Positions 35,897-46,266 of a DNA stretch of 64,000 nt are shown here, piece by piece. The first letter of the stretch is position 1. Each line of letters opens with the position of its first letter. The stretch spans positions 22,651,577-22,715,576 of the forward strand of contig CM028338.1 of the NCBI GenBank assembly GCA_016647705.1. The letters run 5' to 3'. The position numbers and the translations under genes were made by a program. The notes beneath the pieces were generated by a model. That model searched no databases. It worked only from the letters and a program-made list of their open reading frames with translations, and had not been told where the DNA came from. The DNA is from Eucommia ulmoides (Eukaryota; Streptophyta; Magnoliopsida; Garryales; Eucommiaceae).

Positions 35897-37370
35897 TGGT
35901 AGCACGTGAAATACACCACTACTTACTCTCGCAAGTATACGAGGTCTAAGTTTTAATATAGTGGATCTTTGAAGATTGGATATCATTCCCACAGGAAAAG
36001 TGTGAATAATTGAACACCGCAATTTACGTAGTCTCATATTATCCTGATGATTCAATTAATTATTTAAATTAAACTAATTAAAACTACTCCTAAGGATTAA
36101 TTCTAATTACACTAATTAACTAGGGATCGATTTCATTCACTTAGTACCCATTTGGCTTAGTTTAGTTATCAATAATGGTTATTATCACATCCAACAATCT
36201 CGGTATCTATAACTCACTCGCTATAACTCACTCGCTCCCTCTTCCGAGTGAAAAGTGAGCAAATACATGACTTCGCATTGACACCGAAGTCCCCCTCAAA
36301 CGCCTTTTCGAACACATAGCCATGTGAGTCTTGACCCAACCTCATGGATTACACACAATCCAACTCCCTCCTAGGTTATTGGATCATCGTGTTGTGTTTA
36401 TCCCTAGTCTGAATCCGAGGTTACCTCTCCCGAGTGTCAAACCCCATATTCTCGATTTATCGTAACAAGCAAAATAAACATGAAATAATGGTAAGCACAA
36501 TTAGAATTGGATAACAAACCATTAGAATAACTTATATTCAACCAAAGAGATATTTACATGAATTTCATCTAACCCTAACTAATCTCTAACTAAACTAACA
36601 TGATCTTAGCCATTACAATATTAAATCAAGAGGATATCATCATCATCAATAATAAACATTCAGTAATAAGATGGAAACAAGGAAAGAAAAGCCAAATCTT
36701 AAAGTGGAGTAGTCCACTTTCGCCAAAGAACGATCCTCCTGAGCTTTCTCTTCTCCATTGATGAACTTCCTCTTCTAGCTCTTCAAGAATTGGACAAAAT
36801 CACTTCCTAAAACTAATCTACTCTACTTCCTAAACTATCTAATCCTATCTAAGGTGAAAGGGGCTCTCCAAACATAATAGGGCATAAGACAAAAATGGGG
36901 AAGAAAGGGGTTAAAGTAAAGGTTTGGAAAATATCTTCAAAATATCTAAAATTAGATATTTCTCGCAGAGTGTCACCACCAAGGTGGTGGTTCAGTCGGT
37001 TTAGGTTCTGACGAATCTTTGCCTAGGCGGAGGAATTTTCGCCTAGGCGGTGGTTGCTGGCACAAACATTCTGATGGATCTCCGCCTAGGCGGTGGTTTT
37101 CTCGCCTAGGCAGTGGTTTAGTAACCCAACTTCCTGCCTCTTCTCCACCTAGGCAGCGGAATTTCGGCCTAGGCGGTGGTCTTTATGCACCAAAACTTTG
37201 TTCTTCACGTTTTATTTACCGTTTCGCCACCGTTTTCGCTTGTTTATCACTTCTTTTCGTTCTTTCACCTGTTTTACACTAAAACAAACTAAAACAAAAT
37301 TAAATATAACTAATACGCTCAAAAACTAACAAATTTGGTTTAAAAGTAGATAGGTTATTTCTACTTATCA
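35897..37370 (-). mobile_element. solo Athila LTR with perfect target duplication
   Basis: Complete LTR of 1474 bases from TGATAAG (complement, 37370) to CA (35897). AATGT is present on both sides (35892-35896 and 37371-37375), and the host text reads continuously across the gap when compared with 54880-54915. It carries six or seven CGCCTAGGCGG palindromes at 37020-37175, replacing the CTGCAGCGG type of other LTRs. Confidence 0.95.
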
Positions 37371-37375
37371 AATGT

Positions 37376-38400
37376 CCTTGGCCTGACATGGAGAAGGGCT
37401 CGTCAAAGAGCGGCTTCCGCCCGTAGTATGTGTCATACAACACAACATACAGGTCTTGATTCAGAATGCCCTCAAGATTGGCAAGATTTGGCATTGATTG
37501 GCCCGTATTTTCAACTTAATTCTTTTTGTCTCATGTAATTGGTAGGCGTGGATGAACGGAGTTGGAAATGGTGGAGGACAAGCGAGCCACATTGGATCCT
37601 CATAGAAATGTTCGTCTTTGATCAGTGTCGGAATCAAAACGTAGATCTCAAATAGTGGATAATCACAAGTGTTATCTTGTGATTCTTCATTGTTGCTTAA
37701 TTTTTGGGTGTCCTCCTCATTAGGATCTTCATCAACAATCAAACCCAATGTCCTCCCACTTGCATTCGGTTCCTCACGGTGGCTTTCAATACATGTGGCC
37801 TTTCTATCTCTCAGTACCACCATTTCTGACTCGACCTCAATAAAGCAGATAAGCTGACCGATTTATGTTTGAAGAGACGTTACGATCGCATCAATTTCAG
37901 CACAAGTCGTCTTAATATTGTCAAGACGATCCTCATGCTTGTTGAGCCGGTCATTCGTTTGCCTTCAGAAAGCTTGAGTTTTTCCCACAAATTCAGCGAA
38001 CATTTTTTCCAAGGTAGGAGAAGACTCCTCCTATTGGTCCAGGATGTCAATCCATGGCGCCAAAACAGTGGAACTATCCCCCAAGATTTGGTAGCTTGTT
38101 GAATAATTCCAAGTCTGAAAATCAAGCTCCGCTATGTCTTCCAATACCCAATAGGCCTCGTCCGCGGTTAGCTGGTCTAAGAGGTGGTATTGTTTCCTCC
38201 TTCAACCGAATTTCTTGTTGCAGCTTGTAACCTATCGAGGAAGTTCAGTAGTTGACACTCCCTCAGAAAATGATGATATGGAAACCGAATGAGCAACTCC
38301 TTATATCAATCGCAAGCATAATAAAATGGCTCGGAATCCCGCTGAGAAAAATTCAAGAGGACTTGTTGATGCGACATCTCCAAGCACCTCGCAAAATATA
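37376..38400 (-). pseudogene. gag-like region of gag-only element
   Basis: Counterpart of 53890-54900. Recognisable parts include ECQLLNFLDRLQAATRN (about 38220), the HREEPNA-GR segment with following acidic text (about 37700-37780), YEDPMWL (about 37600) and the end segment NLANLEGILNQDLYVVLYDT (about 37420-37485). The shared tail in two copies suggests that this frame was once maintained. Broken, many breaks. Confidence 0.65.
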
Positions 38401-38492
38401 CAAAAACTAAAAACAAAAATTAAAAATAAAATAAATTCCTAAATTAAAATCAAGATACTTACTCATAATATCAACAACAATCTAAAAGCCAA

Positions 38493-38510
38493 TCCCCAGC
38501 AACGGCACCA
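38493..38510 (-). other. primer-binding site (tRNA-Asp type)
   Basis: The minus strand reads TGGTGCCGTTGCTGGGGA six bases inside the LTR edge, two mismatches from the complement of the plant tRNA-Asp 3' end. Confidence 0.85.
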
Positions 38511-38516
38511 AAAACT

Positions 38517-39850
38517 TGGTAGCGGAATATTATGTCGCTACTTTTACCACAATTATATGGGTCAAGTTTTATAAAATAGTGAACAAGAAGGGTTGTTGTA
38601 TCCACAAGGATTGGATTAAATTGTAGTTAAGTACCACGATTATCATAACTGAATTTTATCTAGGCGACTCAAATTAGGGTTTTTGTTTTTAGTATATACT
38701 AAATTAAATTAATAACTAATTAAATTACAATGCTAAATATACTATATGGGAATAGATTATCTAGGGATTAACTTCGTTTACTTATACGTGTTTGATCCAA
38801 TCTAATTTACATTAATGGTATTCAAACTATCCAACAATCTAGGTATCGAAAACTCACTCACTACCTCTCCCGAGTGTAAAGTGAATGAATATGTGATTTC
38901 ACATTAACGTCGATGTCCCTATCTAGTGTCTAAACGACACTAATCACATAAGTCACGTCCCAACCTCACGGATTACATACTTTCTAATACTCTCCCAAGT
39001 TATTATATTGTCACGTTGTGTTTAAACCCTAGTCCGAATCCGGGGTTACCTCTCCCGAGTGTCAAACCCCATATTCTCAAACCAACCAAAATATCATAAC
39101 AATCATATAAAGGAAGTAATAAAATGGTAAACACAATTGAATACGGATGAACAACCGTTAACAAAACACGATTTACTCAAACAACATATATTAGTAAATT
39201 ACATCAATCCCATAGATAATCAATGTTTAGCTCTTGGCCATAACCATATATTCAACAATAATCCATATATACAAGATCAAACAACTAAAAACGAGTTCAG
39301 AATAAAGAGAGAAACAAGGGAGAATAGCAGTTATCTAAAGGTGACATCCGTAAAAACCGCTTCGGTCTTATTTCCTCTTCTCCAATTGTGTTCCTCCTCT
39401 TTGGTTGGTTGAGAGCTCTTAAGAACAAGTGTAAAAAAGGTTCTCAAATTTGGTAGGAAAAAGGCATATAAAACAAAGATCAAAATATCTAAAAATATCA
39501 CAAAAGATCTTCTCCAGCTGGTTGATTAACCGTTGCAGCAGTGGGCGTCCAGTAGGCATTTTGCCCTTTTACAACTGCAACGATGAGAGCCACCACTGCA
39601 GCGATGGACAAACTGAAAGTTTTTGAAGTTTCTGATCTTTCACTACTACAGCGATGAAGCTACTGGTTCTTTCTTTGATCCTCTTCATTGTTTTTTCTAC
39701 CGATTTCCTACCGATTTGCTTGATTATCAACCGTTTATGTCCCCACACCTGATTTACATAATAACGAACATAAACACTTTAAAATATTACTAAAACACTC
39801 GAAAACTACCAAATTTGGCTTAGAAATAGATAGGTATTTTCACCCTATCA
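38517..39850 (-). repeat. 5' LTR of gag-only element
   Basis: LTR of 1334 bases, CTATCA at its right end (39850) and TGGTAGCGG at its left, followed on the minus strand by the PBS. The right flank is ATAAA, which does not match the left flank (GTAGT) of the LTR at 23568. The two ends of the 23.6-39.9 kb block therefore come from different insertions. Confidence 0.9.
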
Positions 39851-39855
39851 ATAAA

Positions 39856-40518
39856 CTTATTCATACATAAGCAAAAGTACAATCATACACAATGATACTT
39901 TGCATAAGAAAATTCCCAATAGTTTATTAGTCAAGATCTAGGGTTTTAATCACTTATTAATCCTAGAAAATCTATTTTAGGTAACTTTTGCTAAAAATCC
40001 AATCAAGATCCGCTCGCAAGATCATAAAATAGACTTGATCCCTTCCTTTATTAGAAGTAGTCAAAATAACACCAAGATTTCTACGATGCAAGAAAGCATT
40101 AACTCTCTAAAACAAGCCTTGAGCCAAATGCCTAGCCTCACTATTGTGAGAAAAGAAAAAGAAAGATCAATCACCACCACCTGAAGATACCCTTAGCTCG
40201 ATAAAGGATTTGGATGAATTACAAATCGAGAGGCTTTCCCATGGAAAATGGATTGCCACATAACATTATAGTAGCCTTACCAAAAAGGAGGATGACATTC
40301 ATAAAGTAGAGTCGTATACTAGAGACGAAGTCAAATCAACCAAAAACTCGATCAACCTTTGGGCCACCACCATAATCCAAGAATTGCCTAGCTAGGAGAA
40401 ATACCCCGAACCTAAGAAAAAGTCAATCCCAGGAGAAATTTTCAAAATATAAAAGTGGATGGACTACGCAGATCAATCCATCAAAGAGATCAAACAAGCC
40501 ATATGTACGACGAGCATT
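39856..40518 (+). pseudogene. second Tat/Ogre-like leader and gag fragment
   Basis: Collinear with 21620-22150: the stretch GTAACTTTTGCTAAAAA, the CTTGATCCCTTCCT gag start and the CTTAGCTCGATAAAG region recur in the same order. It is thus a second copy of the start of a Tat gag, interrupted at 40519 by a solo LTR. Broken. Confidence 0.7.
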
Positions 40519-41940
40519 TGTTACACGCTTGCGTATTGACTACTTGCAAGCGTACGAGGTCAAAGTTTTAGTATAATGTGATCTTTAAGATTGGATATTG
40601 TATTCACAAGGATTGGTTGTCGTTATTATCAAGCACCGTAATTGTTATGACCTAATTTTATCTAGGCTAAAAATAATGTATAAAATTTATATTAAACTAA
40701 AATAATTAACTAAATTATCTATACTAATATAATGAGATGTTTTAGGGGAAAAAATTGTCTAGGGATTAACTTGGTTTACAAATACGTGTTCGATCTCGTT
40801 TGACTTATGTTTACGGTGTTCAACCTATTTAACAATCTCGGTTCGTAAACTCTCCTGCCACCTCTCTTGAGTGTAAGACGAGAGAATATGCGACTTCGTG
40901 TCAATGAAGAAGTCCCCCTCACCGTCTTAACGACCCTAGGTCACGTGAGTCTTGCCCCAACGTTATTGATTGCACACTTTTCAACTCCCTCCCGGGTTAT
41001 TGGATCGTTGTGTTGTGTTTAACCTAGTCCGAATCCAAGGTTACCTCTTCCGAGTGTCAAACCCCGTATTCTCGATATATCTAAACTAGTATACATGCAT
41101 AGAATAACGACAAACACAATCAAACTTCGAAGAACAAACATAAATGAAACACTAAAATCATACGAATTACATATTTATAAATATATTATTAATCCCTAAA
41201 AAATCCACGTTTAACTAATAGCCATAACCGTATTTACAATAAAGCACGAGCTAAACATGCTCGCAAATTCCTAAGTTAAAGAAATCAAGGAAGAAACTGA
41301 AGAACTTAGCCTATATCCAAAGATTTGGTGCTTGAACCCTCCAACGATCGCTTCCCATTCTTTTTATCCTTCGGGTTGTGAGTTCTCCCTCTAAAACTCC
41401 TCTACCCAACCCTAAGAATAGCCCAAGGGTGGTAGCATGCAAAAAAGGCCGAAAATGAGAGAGGAGGAGGGCTTAAATAGAGAAAATATCCTAAAATATC
41501 CTAAAACATATCTAATATGTGCAGAGGTGACCGCCGCGGGGGTGGGATTCACCGTCGCGGCGGTGAGTAGGTCGGTTAGTGATCATCGCAGCGATGGAGA
41601 CAGCGGTGGAATTGGTGACCATCCTGTAGTTTCACAGCCGTGGCAGTGGATGTCCAGCAAGATTTGGTCCTCTCTGCATTTTCACTGCCACGGCAAAGGT
41701 CTGACACCACGGCGATAGGCTTCTTTTAAGAATCTTGCCTTCTTGCTTGTTTTTCCGCTGTTCTTCGACCGTTCTTGGTTCAATCTAATCGTTTATGCTC
41801 TGTTTTCCTACCTTTTCACCCCACACACCTGATTTATACAAAAAGAATAAAAACTAATTAAAACATAATAAAATACTATAAAAACGCTCAAAAACTAACT
41901 TAGTTCGGTTTGGAAATAGATAGGTAGATCACACCTATCA
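40519..41940 (-). mobile_element. solo Athila LTR in Tat gag fragment
   Basis: LTR of 1422 bases, CA end at 40519 and TGATAG start at 41940 on the minus strand, with no PBS or polypurine tract attached. The flanks are GCATT and AATGC, which are reverse complements and not a direct duplication, so a simple insertion is not proven. It has CCGCCGCGGCGGT-type palindromes at 41525-41575. Confidence 0.8.
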
Positions 41941-42194
41941 AATGCCAGTCTGTCAAGATGGAAGCCTGCATATGACCCAAATAATCGGGACCCCTATCCA
42001 CCAAGAATACCAACCTCTCATCTCTTATCCATATCCAAGCAGTTCTCCTTAAACTCGCAACCAACTTCAAACTCCAATTCAACCAGCCTAAATACTTAGT
42101 GCCATGCTGTGATCTTGAATTTTTGTCAAGAAAATAAAATCAGTTAATAATAGTTTTGGTTAGATTAACAATTATAAGAGTTGGATTTGATGTG
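41941..42194. other. unassigned sequence, possibly Tat gag remainder
   Basis: About 250 bases between the solo Athila LTR and recognisable Tat LTR sequence. It is rich in Pro and Ser codons on the plus strand, as in the variable part of Tat gag, but nothing is decisive. Confidence 0.35.
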
Positions 42195-43664
42195 TTCATG
42201 AGAAAATCACAGACACTATGCACAACTCATGGTGTGATAGACGTTTTGTCATTATCCTCACATGTTCTTGGATAATTTTGGTCCTCATATGTTTTTAACA
42301 TGTTCTTGGATGTTCTTGATGTTCTTGACATAGTTTTGTATAATTTTGATATGGTTTTATGAATATGACATAAATTTACCTTTTTTCACTTGATTATAAG
42401 TTATATGTGTCAGGTATATGTAATTTAGGTATGAATACTGCGTAAACATTCTTTGTACAAACAAAATACATAAATTTAAGACAAGATTGAAGGATTATCG
42501 AGAAAACATACCCAATTTAGGAGAGTGGCCATTCTCTAAACATAATACCTTCTTCTCTTTCTTGATCTTCTTGGTTGTCCTCGATCGGTTGCCATCAACT
42601 TCTTGAGTTCTTCCTCTAATAACCTCAAGAACTTCCTCCGTGGTGAATTTTAATAGAATTTAGAGGTGTTTATTGAAGAAATTAGTTAGAAACCTTAGAA
42701 CTCGACAGCACTGTCCACGTTTAGAGAGAGAAACTTTAGGTTCTAACTCTTGAGAAAATGAAAACATACCCCCATATTTATAGGCCTGGGGGCCTGTGTA
42801 TTTTCCAATGCCCAGGCCATCCCAGGGCCTTCCTTCGGGTCTATTTGGCTTAAGGGTCATTGTACACACCACATTTTGTCCTGCCTAGTCAGTGTTAGAT
42901 CAAAAATACAAGTTTAAATAAACTTTAATATAGGTTTAAAGAGAATGAATTTCTACTTTGGATCACACTGTATAATATAGAAAAATACCAAAAAACTTGA
43001 AAAAAACACGAAAACTGTTAAATTTGACTAAATTCAGCTAAGTAAAAGTTTCGGGTCAACCTCAAAAATCCTAAAAATAAAGGGGGTCTAAAATGACATT
43101 ATTAAAGGTTGATTTTAATGAAATATACTTTAATATGAATAAAATTAGTTACTACCCTTCAATTATAGGATATTTCACCAATTTATGTCGATTACCTACT
43201 TTGAACCTGAAACATTTACTATCACTGGTTTCATGGTTTTACACTAAAAATATTGTTTCATTTATTCATGTTACATCAAATACCTTCAAGAAACAAATTC
43301 AAAAGACCTAAATTAAGGCATGGAAATGTCATGACAAGTCCAAGTTACACAAGGTAACTAAGGATTAGGACTCAGTTCAAAATCGATCAAACCGAAGTCA
43401 TCTTGACTAACCATCAAAGCCCATCGAATCAAGGTCCCAAACAACCATTTAATGAATCATGAATAAGCATTAAATAACCAAGATACTCCAAAGATATTAT
43501 CTACCAAAATATCTAGGAAATGAACTAAGTTGCGTAGGAGATAACTAAACGTTATCGAAACTAAATTGATCTAGTTCACCACCTAGCAATAAACTTAATC
43601 AAGACATTAAGTGTCCATCCAAGCATTAAATGCTTGGGCTGATATGTATAGGCCATATTTAAGG

Positions 43665-45786
43665 TGTTGGCCCAGTAGAATACCCAAGAGGGGGGTAGAT
43701 TGGGTAATTAAAAATTATCAGAATAAAATTTAATAAATCAAATAATTAATTTTAATCCTAAATTAATTATTATCTTTATATTACAACGGAATAATATAAT
43801 CAATTAAGTGCACACCCAAACAATAAAATAACAAAGTAAATATAGCATCACACCAAAGATTTATACTGGTTCACCAAGCTACTCTTGGCTAATCCAGTCC
43901 CCCAAGCTCCACAGAGTTCACACCCACTAAAACCAAGATCTCTTTAAAGGTAGGAACCAAACCCTCACACTGATTCTTTTACAGGCCCAGAATTAACCTT
44001 TACAATATCATTTTCTCAGGCTAAGGAAAAAACTCTATTTTTTTACAGGCTAAAGAATAACCTAATTATTTTTAACACTAAGGCTCAAGAATCAAAATCT
44101 CACAAAACACTCCAACTATCATTTTCCCAGGTAAGGATAGAACATTTACAAATCACTCAAATCACAATTCTATCTAAGAAGAATCACTACCTCAATCTCT
44201 TTACAAGAAGAGACTGAAACCCAACTACCCTTGATTAAATACCCCCAACAGTATTTAACCCGTCACACTACTCACCAAAAATAATAAGCAGGAAATCTCA
44301 CTCAGAGCTCCTACCACCCCAGATAAATAATAACTTAATTAATATCCCAATCTAGTGATAGAAAAACGTGAGATAGAAATATCTGATTTTGACTAAGATA
44401 TGGATAGCAAATTGGAGCACGTAATTAGATTCAAGAAATTATTTGTAAAAATATTTTCTTCAAAAATCAGAAACAATTTCTAAGATCAATTTCTAAACAA
44501 TAATCAGATAATGCAATGAAAGAATATAATTGAAAATATCTCACCTGGAATCCACAGAAAGAATGATTAGAACGATGTAACTTCAAATCTGGTAGCAACA
44601 AAGATTAATAGCAATTGATCTTCACGATCGCCTCTCAAAAAAAGCTCACAATATCTTAATATGATAACTCTTTTATAAGCTCACAAATGATCTTAACTTC
44701 TTTGCTCTCTCCAAATTTTTTTATATAAGAAAATCGTAGGTCAATATATAGGAGTATGAAATCAGCCTTCTAACGGCTAGTTTACATGTGTCATGACAAT
44801 TAATAGCACTTATAGACCCTTCATATCATAATGACTTTATATCATAATGACTTCATTTAGGTTCAATTCACTTAAAAATAACTTTCAAATCTTTCAATTA
44901 AATCCTCTAAATATTTCTCAATCTCAATTAATAAGAATAGAATCAATTTTAAGTACCAAATTGAGAAACATTAATATTCAATGAACCATATTAATAGAAT
45001 TTAATTAATATGTGAACCATATCTTAAATATAGAAAATATCCCTGAAATCTCTCTCAAATCCAAACCAAAAATAGCTACTTTTGGATATAATCTCAGATA
45101 AAATAGTATCCTGAAACAGCGCATCCGGTCGACCGACTAATCGACTGGTAGATTCAATTGTAGACAAGGCGTTCATCGGTCGACCTGTCAGTCGACTTGT
45201 AGATTTAGAGAGTTCGTCTTTCCTTCACCGGTTGACCTATTAGTCAACTTGTAGATTCAGAGAGTTCATATCCTCTTGGCCGGTCGACCTGTCGGTCGAC
45301 TTAGAGATATAGGATCTTTCAGCAGCTTGGTCCGGTCGACCCATCAGTCGACTGATGTCTTTTGGATCTCTCTTTTACACACGTTTTTAATTTATTTTCT
45401 TTTATATTTTCACCCCTTTAACCATTTTATCTTCTAAATAAGCTCCACTGATATTTTTATATTCTATTTTAGTCAATCAAAAATATTTCTTTTCAAATCA
45501 CATAGGAGCAAATAATTTCATTTAATCAAAACACACATAAATAATAAAATACATTTTGTGCCATGTGTGTGTTCCTAATTGAGATATTAAGAGTTAAGAT
45601 TCACCTGAGTTGTTTTTCCTAATTTCTTCAAACTCTTAATTCTTCAATATCTTCAACATCATCATTTAGCATCCATTTAATTTGTCATCTTCATCACTAG
45701 AACTTTAAAGCTGAAACACTCAATCAAAATATTAGTTCCACCAAAATATAAATACTTAATTGTTCATCAAAATCTTAGGATCAATA
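43665..45786 (+). mobile_element. solo LTR, probably Ty1/copia-type
   Basis: Begins TGTTGGCCCAGTAG at 43665 and ends GGATCAATA at 45786 (probably once CAACA). TAAGG is perfectly duplicated at 43660-43664 and 45787-45791. The opening ACCCAAGAGGGGGGTAGATTG is a widespread LTR start in plants. Length is 2122 bases and no coding domain is present. The superfamily is inferred from general resemblance; the solo-LTR status is well supported. Confidence 0.8.
45118..45355 (+). repeat. GTCGAC-bearing subrepeats in solo LTR
   Basis: Five diverged copies, 50-58 bases apart, of a CGGTCGACCTGTCAGTCGAC-type unit. Each carries two GTCGAC hexamers or close variants that can pair with each other, within an otherwise A+T-rich LTR. 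Confidence 0.85.
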
Positions 45787-46266
45787 TAAGGAATGAAGAT
45801 ATTTTGATCAAAATATCTTAGGGTTAACCGAAATCCTTGAAATGTGACTACCAGTCTCAAAACAAACTAATCCGATTCAATTCAAATCCTACTAATTCAA
45901 AGCCTATAAAATCAAGGGTCTCAAACAAGCATTAAATGCCAAATGACTCATCAAGACCAAATTCAAAGAACCTTGGAAGCATTAATGGCAACTAAACCGA
46001 AATAGTGAATGTAACCGGTATTTAGCCCCTAAACCAAACCGAAAATGTCACTTCAAGACATAAATGCTCCTATGTTCAACCAATCACATCCAAGATTGTG
46101 TAATGATGACTAATGATTACTCATGATTGCAAATGATTTGGAATGATTGCCAATAATTAAAACTAGACAAGTAATTAGTACAAAATCTTTGGAAAATCTT
46201 TAAAAATCTAATAGAATCTAGCAAATTTGTCCAAAGCTATTCAAGATAAAGACAAGAAGAGATGAC

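Larger units (their letters stand above)
33346..39850 (-). mobile_element. gag-only Athila-type element, 3' LTR incomplete
   Basis: Minus-strand element of the same family as those at 1-2311 and 52358-57883. Right to left it has the 5' LTR (38517-39850), PBS, gag-like region (37376-38400), 3' non-coding region (34211-35891), polypurine tract and part of a 3' LTR (33346-34210). A solo LTR (35897-37370) is inserted at the end of the gag-like region. Its left edge is fused to the protease of the neighbouring pol-bearing element. The gag-like region has many breaks. Confidence 0.8.

Noticed and set aside
37019-37282. Arg/Gly/Ser-rich frame starting at 37019
   Set aside because: It arises from the repeated CGCCTAGGCGG palindromes in a solo LTR.
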